A stretch of 20,130 bases of DNA from Thermoflexus sp040289485 (GTDB lineage: Bacteria; Chloroflexota; Anaerolineae; Thermoflexales; Thermoflexaceae): the NCBI RefSeq assembly GCF_040289485.1, contig NZ_PSLG01000039.1, positions 1 through 20,130 of the forward strand, written 5' to 3'. Positions 12,816 through 20,130 of this stretch are shown one piece after another. The notes below the pieces were generated by a model, which made no database searches, was not told the DNA's origin, and was given only the letters and a program-made list of their open reading frames with translations. Both the position numbers and the translations under genes were made by a program. Every line of letters starts with the position of its first letter. Within the stretch, counting starts at the first letter, position 1.

Positions 12816-15656
12816 GTGGGAACACCTTGGGTGTCTGGGTCCCGGAGCCGGATGCTGCATATGCCCCACCGGCTGAAGAGAGCGATGCCCCGGGTGGAAC
12901 GATGGCGCCGTCGGCCCATCGGGCGGCTGATCGGGCTCGGGTTGTGCCTCGCCCTCGCCTTCGGCCTCCGGCTCCACCGGCTGGACGGCCCGGCCCTCTG
13001 GAACGATGAGGGGTTAAGCCTGTATCGGGCCCGCGCGCCCTGGGGAGATGCGCTGCGCGGGCGTATCGTCCTGCAGGGGATCCGACCCGTCGAAACCATC
13101 GACAACCATCCGGCCCTCTATTTCATCCTGCTCAAGGTTTGGGTCGGTGTCGCCGGCGATGGGGGGTTCGCCCTGCGCTTCCCCTCCGTCTTCGCCTCGG
13201 TCCTCCTGGTCCCCGTCCTCTGGGTCTCCTGGAGACGGGCCGGCGATGCCATCGCCGCCTGGACCGTCGCTGCCTTGGCTTTCCTCTCCCCTCTCTATCT
13301 TTGGTATGGCCAGGAAGCGCGGATGTATACCTGGCTGGCCCTGGAGGGCGCCGGCCTTTTTTGCATCTTGTTGTCCCTCCATCGCCGTCCAAGGTCCCGC
13401 CTTCACACCCTCCTCGCTGTCGTCGGGCTCATGCTCGCCATGCTGTTCACCCATTACACCGCCATCCTGTTGCTCCTCTCCATATGGGCGTGGGCGCTCT
13501 TACAACCTTCAAGGGACCTGCGGCGGATCGCGGGGTTGGCCCTTCTGGCCTTGATCGGCGTGATACCGCTTTGGCCTTTCTTCCGCGAGCGGCTGCTCAG
13601 CGGGCCGGAGCGCGATTACCGCTTCGTGCCGCTGGAGGTGTTGCTGGTCGATGGGGTGCGGGCCTCGGGCTTCGGTACCTCTTTCCCGTATGATCACCCG
13701 GCCACGTGGCCGGTCCAATGGCTGTGGGCGGGGGCAATGGCCCTCGGGGCCTGGCGCACGGTCCGCCGGACGCCGCCCGTTGGCCTCCTGTTGCTCTTTT
13801 CCTTCTTTGGTCCCATGGTCCTCCTCTACGGCCTTTCCCACATCAAGCCCCTCTATCAGAACATCCGGCATCTTTTTCTCATCACTCCTATCGCTTACCT
13901 CCTCGCCTCGGCGGGGCTCGCGGCCCTCATCCGCTCCCGTCCCCGGATCGGGGTGGTGGGCGTGGGGGCGATCCTCGCCGGCATGCTGTGGAGTGACGGG
14001 CGGTATTTCTCGAGCCCTTACCCGTTGAAGGACGAGTGGCGAGGCGCTTTGGCGTGGGTCAGCCAGCAGGCGACCTCCAAGGACTTGGTGATCCTCCAGG
14101 ACCTGACGCTCACCCCGCTGGCGGGGTATTACTATCACGGCCGGGCCCTGCTGTTGCTCACCAGCCGGGAGGGCGGCGAGCAGGAGGAACTTGTCCGGAT
14201 CCTGGAGGCCCGGGCGCCGCAAGCCGAACGGGTCTGGCTCCTCGTCGGCCTCTCCCAGGAGGCGCTCTCCCGACCGGACCAGGCCGTTTTCCGTTGGCTG
14301 AGCGCCCGAGGCCGCTATCTCCAACAGGAAGTTTTCCCGAGCCGTAACACGTGGGTCCGCGCGCTCGTCTACGACCTTTACGCCACCGATCTGCCGCCAT
14401 CCCCCTCGGCGACGCCGGTGGATCTGCGGGTCGGGCCTTATCTGCGTCTCCGATGGATCGAGGGGCCTGAGGTCGAGGACTTCATCCTGCGATGGTGGTT
14501 CTTTTGGGAGAGGGGCTCCGCATCGTCCCCCAATCTCTGGCTCCGGGTCCGCCTGATCGACGGGGCAGGGTTCCCGTGGGCCGAGGCGGCGCAGCCGATC
14601 TGGCCGGCTTACCCGCCGGATCGCTGGCCGGAGGGGCGGACGGTCCGCCAGCAGGTGCGCCTGCGTTCGCCGCTGGGCCTCCCCCCGGGAACCTATCGGT
14701 TGCGCGTTGAGGCCTTCGACTTGGACCGCCAGGTCCCCCTGGACGGGGCGCCGGCATGGGAATCGCCTCCTTTTGCGCTTAGGGGGTACAGCGATCCCCA
14801 ATACGCCCGGCCGCCTCTGGTTCGATCGCAGGGAGACCTGCAGTTGCTGGCCGTCGAACCGGAGGTGGGCCCTCCCTACTTCCCCGGGTTGGGGCTGCCG
14901 ATCCGCCTGCTCTGGCGGGTGGAGGCCTCCCCGCCCTCTGCCCGCTCCATCGCCTGGTTCTGGCAGCAGGGGACAGCCCGCCGCCGGTTGGGGCAGATGG
15001 CGCTGGTCGCCTCGACCCTCCCGGCCGTCGAATGGCAGGCGGGCCCGATCATCGCCCAGCGGCTGATCCTCCCGATCCCCCCGGATCTGCGGGGGCGTGG
15101 CCAGTTGCGACTGGCTTTGTATGACGAAGCGGGACGGGAGATCCCGTGGGAGGCCCGCTGGCCCTTCTATCGCCAGCGCTATCCGGTTCTCACCCTGGAC
15201 TTCGCCTCGTGGCCGACCCGACGCCGGCCCATCCCCCTGGCCCTCCGGGGAGGGGCGTGCTTTGCGGGCTGGGTCTGCCTGGACCGCTATGAGATCCATC
15301 CCGGGCGGGCGGCGCCGGGCCAGGCCGTGGAGGTCCGTTTCTCCTGGCGGGCTCGGCGCCGCCCGGAGCGGCCGGGCATCGTGTTCGTCCATTTGGGGCT
15401 CCGGCCGGATCAGGCGCCCCTGGCCACGGGCGATGGCCCGCCCCAGGGCGGCCGGCGTCCCGTGACTACTTGGGAATCTGGAGAATACGTGGAGGATATC
15501 CACATCCTCCCGATCCCCTCGGAGCTCGCGCCGGGGCGATACCGGATCTTCGTGGGCTGGTATTCGGAGGAAGGGCGCTGGCCGGCGGCGGATCCTTCAG
15601 GGGGACGTTATCCGATGGACGCGGTGCCGCTGGGGGAGGTGGAGGTGGGGCCTTGA
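12816..15656 (+). CDS. GT39-like polytopic membrane glycosyltransferase
   Basis: A 946-residue membrane protein of the GT-C superfamily (PMT/ArnT-like), which uses lipid-linked sugars on the outer face of the membrane. A basic N-terminal tail is followed by the first helix (about 37-52). An outer loop then has RLHRLDGPALWNDEGLSLY, with the likely catalytic acidic pair Asp64-Glu65. DNHPALYFILLK (96-107) and YGQEARMYTWLALE (164-177) are further family motifs. Several more helices continue to about residue 400. The C-terminal half (about 500-946) is not membrane-like: it is rich in Pro, Arg and Trp, with repeated segments of the LPPGTYRLRVEAFD and LAPGRYRIFVGWYS type, suggesting two or more beta-sandwich domains outside the membrane. 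GTG 12816 is chosen because of GAGGAG upstream; ATG 12852 or later is possible. Acceptor unknown. It converges on ftsH. Confidence 0.85.
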   Translation: MGTPWVSGSRSRMLHMPHRLKRAMPRVERWRRRPIGRLIGLGLCLALAFGLRLHRLDGPALWNDEGLSLYRARAPWGDALRGRIVLQGIRPVETIDNHPALYFILLKVWVGVAGDGGFALRFPSVFASVLLVPVLWVSWRRAGDAIAAWTVAALAFLSPLYLWYGQEARMYTWLALEGAGLFCILLSLHRRPRSRLHTLLAVVGLMLAMLFTHYTAILLLLSIWAWALLQPSRDLRRIAGLALLALIGVIPLWPFFRERLLSGPERDYRFVPLEVLLVDGVRASGFGTSFPYDHPATWPVQWLWAGAMALGAWRTVRRTPPVGLLLLFSFFGPMVLLYGLSHIKPLYQNIRHLFLITPIAYLLASAGLAALIRSRPRIGVVGVGAILAGMLWSDGRYFSSPYPLKDEWRGALAWVSQQATSKDLVILQDLTLTPLAGYYYHGRALLLLTSREGGEQEELVRILEARAPQAERVWLLVGLSQEALSRPDQAVFRWLSARGRYLQQEVFPSRNTWVRALVYDLYATDLPPSPSATPVDLRVGPYLRLRWIEGPEVEDFILRWWFFWERGSASSPNLWLRVRLIDGAGFPWAEAAQPIWPAYPPDRWPEGRTVRQQVRLRSPLGLPPGTYRLRVEAFDLDRQVPLDGAPAWESPPFALRGYSDPQYARPPLVRSQGDLQLLAVEPEVGPPYFPGLGLPIRLLWRVEASPPSARSIAWFWQQGTARRRLGQMALVASTLPAVEWQAGPIIAQRLILPIPPDLRGRGQLRLALYDEAGREIPWEARWPFYRQRYPVLTLDFASWPTRRRPIPLALRGGACFAGWVCLDRYEIHPGRAAPGQAVEVRFSWRARRRPERPGIVFVHLGLRPDQAPLATGDGPPQGGRRPVTTWESGEYVEDIHILPIPSELAPGRYRIFVGWYSEEGRWPAADPSGGRYPMDAVPLGEVEVGP

Positions 15657-15689
15657 TCGTTCCGGGGGATCGGAGCGGGGGAAGATCCT

Positions 15690-17621
15690 TCACGCCGGCA
15701 CCGGGATCGGCGCCGGGCCTGTTCCCGGCGCGGGGGCGCCGGGCTGTGGGGCGGTCGGCTGCGGGGCCGGCCCCGGCGCCTGGGGGGCCTTCGGCTCAGA
15801 AGGCGCCCGGCCCTCCATGATGGCCCGGAAGGCCTCCGCGTCCAGCGTCTCGACCTCGATCAGCCGCTGCGCCACCGCCTCCAGTTTGTCCCGGTGCTCG
15901 ATGAGGATGCGCTTGGCCCGCTCGTAGGCTTCCATCACCAGCCGGCGGACCTCGGCGTCGATCTCCTGGGCCACCGCGTCGCTGTAATCCCGCTGCTCGG
16001 CGATCTCCTTGCCCAGGAAGATCAGTTCCTCCTTCTTGCCGAACACCATGGGCCCCAGTTTCTCGCTCATCCCGTAACGGGTCACCATCGCCCGGGCGAG
16101 TTCGGTGACCCGTTCCAGGTCCTCCGCCGCCCCCGTGGTGATGTCCCCGAAGACGATCTCCTCGGCCGCCCGGCCGCCCAGGGCCATGGCCATGTCGTCC
16201 AGGAACTTGGAACGTGTCCACAGGGTGCGGTCCTCCTGGGGGAGGGCCATGGTGTAGCCCCCGGCCATCCCGCGCGGGATGATGGTCACCTTGTGGATGG
16301 GGTCGCAGTTGGGCAGGTAGTAAGCGACCACGGCGTGGCCCGCCTCGTGGTAGGCGATGATGCGTTTCTCGCGATCGGTGATGAGGCGGCTCTTGCGCTC
16401 TGGGCCGGCGATGACCTTCTCGATGGCCTCCTCGAAATCCTTCATGGAGATCTTCTTTTTGTTCTTGCGGGCGGCCAGGATAGCCGCCTCGTTGACCACG
16501 TTGGCGATGTCGGCCCCGACGAAGCCGGGCGTGGCCCGGGCCAGCACCGCCACGTCCACATCGTCGTCCAGCGGCTTGCCCCGCAGGTGCACCCGGAAGA
16601 TGGCCTCCCGCCCCTTGACATCGGGGCGGTCCAGGATCACCCGCCGGTCGAAGCGCCCGGGGCGCAGGAGGGCCGGGTCCAGGATATCCGGGCGGTTGGT
16701 GGCGGCCATGACGATCACGTTGGTGTCCGTGTCGAAGCCGTCCATCTCCACCAGGATCTGGTTGAGGGTCTGCTCCCGCTCGTCGTGGCTGCCGCCGATG
16801 CCGGCCCCCCGGTAGCGGCCCACGGCGTCGATCTCATCGATGAACACGATGCAGGGGCTGTGGCGCTTGGCCTGCTCGAAGAGGTCTCGCACCCGGGCCG
16901 CGCCGACGCCCACGAACATCTCCACGAACTCAGACCCAGAGATGGAGAAGAAGGGGACCCCCGCCTCGCCGGAGACGGCCTTGGCCAGCAGGGTCTTGCC
17001 GGTGCCCGGCGGGCCCACCAGCAGCACCCCCTTGGGGATGCGGGCGCCCAGGGCGATGAACTTCTCCGGCTCCTTGAGGAACTCCACCACCTCCTGGAGC
17101 TCCTGCTTGGCCTCGTCCACCCCTGCCACGTCGTCGAAGGTCACCGTGGGGCGCTCGCCGGTGAACATGCGGGCCCGGCTCTTGCTGAAGTTGAACGCCT
17201 GGTTGCCGGGGGCCTGGGCCTGCCGCAGGATAAAGTAGAAGAAACCCACTACCAGCAGGGCGGGCAGGCCGTAACTCAGGAAGGCGATCAGGATGCTGCC
17301 CCACTCGTTGGGGCGCTCCGGAACATACTGGATGCTCCGGAGCTTGTCCTCCGACACCCCCAGGGCCTTCATCTGGTCCAGGAAGGTGGACCCGCTCTCC
17401 TTCACGGCGGTCAGGACCTTGCCGTTCTTCAGTTCAACCTGCACATAGTCGCCGCTGACCACCACCTTCCGGACCTCCCCTGCCTCCAGGCGGGCCGCCA
17501 GGTCGGTGAGGGAGGTGGACTCCCCCCGCGTCCCGCCTCCCCGGCCCATGGCCAGGAAGACGATGAGGGTGATGGCGATGAGGAGCCAGATCAACCCGTT
17601 GCGCAGCCGTGCCGAATTCAC
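15690..17621 (-). CDS. ftsH: ATP-dependent zinc metalloprotease FtsH
   Basis: Membrane-anchored AAA+ protease that degrades damaged or regulatory membrane and soluble proteins as a hexamer. It has 643 residues, normal for the family. There are two membrane helices (about 8-25 and 108-132) flanking a small extracytoplasmic domain. The AAA module has Walker A GPPGTGKT (203-210), Walker B CIVFIDEID (257-265), the pore segment around MFVGVG (235-240) and the arginine-finger region LLRPGRFDRR (318-327). The protease zinc site is HEAGH (425-429), with a further acidic ligand in TTGAAEDLERVT. The C-terminal tail is Pro/Ala-rich and low complexity. The frame is open far upstream, but GTG 17621 has GGGAGG at 17632-17627, 25 bases after the predicted transcription start, while the ATG at 17648 falls on the start site itself. 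Confidence 0.96.
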   Translation of the reverse strand: MNSARLRNGLIWLLIAITLIVFLAMGRGGGTRGESTSLTDLAARLEAGEVRKVVVSGDYVQVELKNGKVLTAVKESGSTFLDQMKALGVSEDKLRSIQYVPERPNEWGSILIAFLSYGLPALLVVGFFYFILRQAQAPGNQAFNFSKSRARMFTGERPTVTFDDVAGVDEAKQELQEVVEFLKEPEKFIALGARIPKGVLLVGPPGTGKTLLAKAVSGEAGVPFFSISGSEFVEMFVGVGAARVRDLFEQAKRHSPCIVFIDEIDAVGRYRGAGIGGSHDEREQTLNQILVEMDGFDTDTNVIVMAATNRPDILDPALLRPGRFDRRVILDRPDVKGREAIFRVHLRGKPLDDDVDVAVLARATPGFVGADIANVVNEAAILAARKNKKKISMKDFEEAIEKVIAGPERKSRLITDREKRIIAYHEAGHAVVAYYLPNCDPIHKVTIIPRGMAGGYTMALPQEDRTLWTRSKFLDDMAMALGGRAAEEIVFGDITTGAAEDLERVTELARAMVTRYGMSEKLGPMVFGKKEELIFLGKEIAEQRDYSDAVAQEIDAEVRRLVMEAYERAKRILIEHRDKLEAVAQRLIEVETLDAEAFRAIMEGRAPSEPKAPQAPGPAPQPTAPQPGAPAPGTGPAPIPVPA

Positions 17622-17652
17622 CCCAGCCTCCCGCCGTTCGAATCCCATCCCG

Positions 17653-17661
17653 ATTATATCA
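17653..17661 (-). promoter_or_regulatory. Extended -10 promoter of ftsH
   Basis: On the minus strand TGATATAAT is an extended -10 element with a perfect TATAAT (17658-17653). No good -35 box is visible, which is usual for extended -10 promoters. It places the transcript start near 17646 and so favours the GTG start at 17621. Confidence 0.75.
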
Positions 17662-17818
17662 TACAAATCCCAGGGGCTCCCCTTTCTCCGATCGCCGATG
17701 AGGTCCGCCGCGGGGGCGTTCCGGGCTGCCCTTTGCCCGGGATCCCAAATTAAAATGAAGCAGCGTGGCCAAAGGGGAGGAGGGCCCGCCCGCAGGCGCC
17801 GCCCTCGGTTGCGCGGAA

Positions 17819-17903
17819 TGCCGGGGGCGGGAGTCGAACCCGCACGGCCTTCGCGGCCACCTGATTTTGAGTCAGGCGCGTCTGCCTGTTCCGCCACCCC
17901 GGC
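17819..17903 (-). tRNA. tRNA-Leu (anticodon CAA)
   Basis: A class II tRNA of 85 bases folds on the minus strand: acceptor GCCGGGG/CCCCGGC, D arm, anticodon stem CCTGA/TCAGG with loop CTCAAAA (anticodon CAA, codon TTG), a long variable arm with TGGCC...GGCCG pairing, T stem GCGGG/CCCGC with TTCGACT, and discriminator A73. CCA is not encoded (TTC follows), unlike the tRNA-Arg in this window. Confidence 0.96.
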
Positions 17904-17919
17904 CTGCAGAGCCGCTTTC

Positions 17920-17949
17920 ATTCTAAAGGGGCCCTTCGATGGCTGTCAA
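17920..17949 (-). promoter_or_regulatory. Promoter of tRNA-Leu
   Basis: On the minus strand TTGACA (17949-17944) and TAGAAT (17925-17920) are spaced by 18 bases, about 16 bases upstream of the mature tRNA. It overlaps the start codon of the DUF2085 pseudogene on the other strand. The hexamers and spacing equal those of the cytochrome c promoter. Confidence 0.85.
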
Positions 17950-18502
17950 GCGGCGTCCGCGCAGCCTTCTCTTGCTCACCGCTGCCCTCTGGCTCTACGT
18001 CAGCGGGGCCGTCATCGCCCCTGTCCACATGGAGACTGGCCACCCTGGGCTGGCCGCCTCGATCTATATGCTGTATTCTTTCGCATGTCATCAACTGCCC
18101 CAGCGTTCCTTTTTCTTGTTTCTTGTTCGGGGAGCGTCCCTTCTATTCGCTGGAGGACCTGCGCGCCCGCGTCGGGGAGGAGCGCCTCCCTGGTTACCCG
18201 TGGCCACGGGCCTTCGTGGGGGATCCGGCCCCGCCCGCCCCGCCCCCTGACGCTGTGGGTTTTCTTCCTCATCGGCATGGGGCCCATCGCCCTGGATGGG
18301 GGCTCCCAATTCCTCATCTTACGTGCTCGCCCTCCTCGGGCCGTTCCATCCCCGGGAGAGCACGCCGCTGCTGCGGGGGATCACCGGCGCCCTGTTCGGG
18401 GGGACCTTCGCGGCCGCCTTCTTCCCCCGCCTGTGGCGGGCGGAAGTCTTCCTGGAAGAGGAGGGCTCCTCCCAAGAGGCCTCCGGCTCATCGGTCGGCT
18501 AG
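17939..18502 (+). pseudogene. Broken DUF2085 membrane protein gene
   Basis: The pieces of a DUF2085 family membrane protein can be followed across three frames. The first piece (from ATG 17939, with AAAGGGG upstream) has a basic N-terminus, a membrane helix and the family motif YSFACHQLPQRSFFLF. The second, one frame away, has FGERPFYSLEDLRARVGEER and AFVGDP. The third has RPLTLWVFFLIGMGPIALDG. The fourth has RESTPLLRGITGALFG and a C-terminal acidic tail ending in TAG at 18500-18502. The first shift is explained by a tandem 7-bp duplication (TTTCTTG at 18112-18125). Between pieces two and three about 30 residues, including the expected CQRD motif, are missing. A further shift follows GGSQF near 18310-18340. 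The function of DUF2085 is unknown. Confidence 0.85.
18112..18125. repeat. Tandem 7-bp duplication causing a frameshift
   Basis: TTTCTTG occurs twice in tandem (18112-18118 and 18119-18125). Removing one copy restores an uninterrupted SFFLFGERPFYS reading across the break in the DUF2085 gene. Confidence 0.85.
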
Positions 18503-19150
18503 GAAGGGGTTGGCCACCCGTTCCTCCCCGATGGTGGTCCACGGTCCGTGGCCCGGGTAGACGCGGGTCTCGTCGGGAAGGGTGAGCAGTTTCTCCCGGA
18601 TGGTGCGCATCAGCACTGTGGCGTCCCCGCCCGGGAGGTCGGTGCGGCCGATGCCTCGGGCGAACAGAACGTCCCCGTCGAAGACGATGCCGGCCTGGGG
18701 CTCGTAGAGGGCGATGTGGCCGGGGGTGTGGCCCGGCGTGAACAGCACATGAAACCGCAAGGTCCCCACCTCCAGGACATCCCCCTCCTGGAGGTCGACG
18801 TCGGGCGGGGGGCTGGCGGGCACGGGGATGGCCCACAGATCCGCGCCCCCGCGGGCCTCCAGCAGGGGCCGATCGGCGGGGTGCAGGGCCAGGCGAGCTC
18901 CCGTCGCGGCGACCACGGCAGCGTTCGCCCCGATATGGTCCCAGTGGGCGTGGGTGTTGACCACATACCGTACCTGCAGCCCCAGGACTCGCACCACAGC
19001 CAGGATCTGCCGAGGGTCCCACCCCGGATCCACGATGAGGGCTTCGCGGGTCTCCGGGCAGGCCACCACATAGCAGTTGGTGGCCAGCGGGCCCACGGTG
19101 AGGACCCGCAGGAGAGGTTGTCGCGACCGTTCCGCCGGCGTGGGTGCCAT
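18488..19150 (-). CDS. MBL-fold metallo-hydrolase (glyoxalase II-like)
   Basis: A 220-residue protein of the metallo-beta-lactamase superfamily, glyoxalase II/YcbL branch. The metal site is THAHWDH (His67, His69, Asp71, His72), with His141 in FTPGHTPGH, Asp160 in FDGDVLF and His201 in YPGHGPWT, so the binuclear set is complete. It lacks the C-terminal substrate domain of true GloB, so it may hydrolyse a small thioester, but the substrate cannot be named. The same fold could also be a persulfide dioxygenase, though the length and the GHGPWT ending fit the YcbL type better. GGAGGT sits five bases before the ATG at 19150. It begins 20 bases after the histidine kinase stop, as in an operon. Its end overlaps the DUF2085 pseudogene end by 15 bases, tail to tail. 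Confidence 0.9.
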   Translation of the reverse strand: MAPTPAERSRQPLLRVLTVGPLATNCYVVACPETREALIVDPGWDPRQILAVVRVLGLQVRYVVNTHAHWDHIGANAAVVAATGARLALHPADRPLLEARGGADLWAIPVPASPPPDVDLQEGDVLEVGTLRFHVLFTPGHTPGHIALYEPQAGIVFDGDVLFARGIGRTDLPGGDATVLMRTIREKLLTLPDETRVYPGHGPWTTIGEERVANPFLADR

Positions 19151-19170
19151 CTGAAACCTCCGGAAGGATC

Positions 19171-20130
19171 TCACCCGGACGGGACGGGACCGTTGTCTTC
19201 CACGGCCGGGAGGGTGAACACGAAGCGGGCGCCGTGGCCGGGCTCGCTGAAGGCCTGGATGCGCCCGCCGTGGGCTTCCACCGCGTGGCGGGCCAGCGCC
19301 AGCCCCAGGCCGCTCCCACCCCCACCCCGATGCCGCTCGCCCCGGTAGAACCGCTCGAAGATCCGGGGGAGGTCCTCCGGAGGGATCCCAGGGCCGGTGT
19401 CGGCGACCTCCACGGCGACCCATTCCCCTTCCCGCCAGGCCCGAACCCGGATCTCCCCCCCTGCTGGGGTGAACTTGATGGCGTTGTCCAGCAAGTTCCC
19501 CAGGGCCCGGCCCGCCCACTCCGGATCGGCCCACGCCCGCAGCCCGGAGGGGACCTCGACATGAACCGCGAGCCCCTTGGGCTGCCAGAGGGGGGCCAGC
19601 CGCTCCACCCAGCCCTGGACCCAGGGCGCCACCGCCAGGGCTTCGTAGGTCAGGGGCCACTCCCCCGCCTCCAGCCGGGCCAGGTCGATCAGGTTGCCGA
19701 CCAGCCGGATCAGGCGGTCGACCTCGGTAGTCAGGCGCTGCCACCGGTCCGGGAGGGGCGGGGCAGGCTGCAGCTCCTCCAGCAGCAGGCGGATGGTAGT
19801 CAGGGGGGTGCGGAGGTCGTGGGCCACGTTGGCGGTCAGTTCCCGACGGGCCCGCTCCGCCTCCCGCAGGCGGGTGATGTCCAGCAGGGCCAGCCCGTAG
19901 CCCCCCGCCCAGCGCCAGCCCGTGGCCAGCCACCAGCGCTCCCGCCAGCGGACCTCCTGGGAGCCCCCGCCTTCCAACACCGCCTCGATGTCGGGGGCCG
20001 GGAGGGCCTCCAGCAGCGTCCGCCCGGGGCGGGCCCCGAAATGAGCGCGGGCTGGGGCGTTGACCCAAAGGATCCGGCGGTCCGCATCGAGGAGGAACAT
20101 GGCCTCGACGCCGCCCTCGGCCAGCCCTTC
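19171..20130 (-). CDS. PAS-containing sensor histidine kinase (5' end outside window)
   Basis: The visible 319 codons are open to the window edge, so the N-terminus is missing. The ATG at 20100 falls inside the first PAS strand (AMFLLDADRRILWVN) and is not a credible start. A PAS domain (about 20130-19865) is followed by a HisKA dimerisation domain with the phospho-accepting His in NVAHDLRTPLTTI. The HATPase domain has the N box LLDNAIKFTP, the G1 box DTGPGIPPED, the F box FERFYRG and the G2 box GGSGLGLALA. The arrangement resembles PhoR-like class I kinases. Whether membrane helices precede the PAS domain cannot be seen. No response regulator lies in the window; it may be upstream, beyond the edge. 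The signal is unknown. Confidence 0.92.
   Translation of the reverse strand, partial: EGLAEGGVEAMFLLDADRRILWVNAPARAHFGARPGRTLLEALPAPDIEAVLEGGGSQEVRWRERWWLATGWRWAGGYGLALLDITRLREAERARRELTANVAHDLRTPLTTIRLLLEELQPAPPLPDRWQRLTTEVDRLIRLVGNLIDLARLEAGEWPLTYEALAVAPWVQGWVERLAPLWQPKGLAVHVEVPSGLRAWADPEWAGRALGNLLDNAIKFTPAGGEIRVRAWREGEWVAVEVADTGPGIPPEDLPRIFERFYRGERHRGGGGSGLGLALARHAVEAHGGRIQAFSEPGHGARFVFTLPAVEDNGPVPSG

Noticed and set aside
13509..15503. A 664-codon minus-strand frame opposite the glycosyltransferase gene
   Set aside because: Antisense shadow of a gene with clear membrane helices and family motifs.
15894..17753. A 619-codon open frame on the plus strand opposite ftsH
   Set aside because: It is the antisense shadow of ftsH, with His/Leu/Gly-rich composition and no domain.

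Overview
The window is a GC-rich (roughly two-thirds G+C by eye), densely packed bacterial chromosome segment with ordinary housekeeping and metabolic genes. Gene content and protein style (GT39-type membrane glycosyltransferase with a long C-terminal part, ArgRS with a large insertion, DUF2085 protein, tdh-kbl pair, membrane cytochrome c) fit a thermophilic Chloroflexota bacterium, perhaps Thermoflexus-like. That placement is inference from style, not from a search. Promoters are sigma70-like (TTGACA/TATAAT type), and GTG and TTG starts are common. A 10-N gap at 6491-6500 shows that this is an assembly with at least one unresolved spot.

Layout. 145-7395, plus strand: a sulfite-oxidase-fold molybdoenzyme, metE, threonine dehydrogenase (tdh) plus 2-amino-3-ketobutyrate CoA ligase (kbl), guaA (with the N gap), then rpsT from its own promoter. 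7478-10881, minus strand: a small winged-helix protein, argS, a tRNA-Arg (anticodon GCG) with a strong promoter and a perfect hairpin terminator just upstream of argS, and a membrane-anchored cytochrome c. A divergent promoter region (10932-11060) separates these from a plus-strand GntR/HutC regulator, a 5' fragment of a PTS ascorbate-type IIC gene (ulaA-like) and a sugar-isomerase (SIS) gene that appears to have lost its own 5' end. Next is a large GT39-like membrane glycosyltransferase (12816-15656), which converges on ftsH (minus). Then come a tRNA-Leu (CAA, minus), a broken DUF2085 membrane-protein gene (plus), and a minus-strand pair, histidine kinase (running off the window) and MBL-fold hydrolase.

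How the genes work together. tdh-kbl is a complete threonine-to-glycine plus acetyl-CoA route. The GntR regulator, ulaA remnant and SIS gene look like the leftovers of an amino-sugar or sugar-acid PTS operon after an internal deletion, with a dre-like operator over the gntR -10 box. tRNA-Arg and argS lie head to tail with a terminator between them and no visible argS promoter after it, which suggests that argS may be transcribed by read-through.

I see no CRISPR array, transposase, integrase, phage module or obvious new defence system. The most interesting items are the ulaA/SIS deletion junction, the DUF2085 pseudogene with a traceable 7-bp tandem duplication, and the tRNA-Arg/terminator/argS arrangement.
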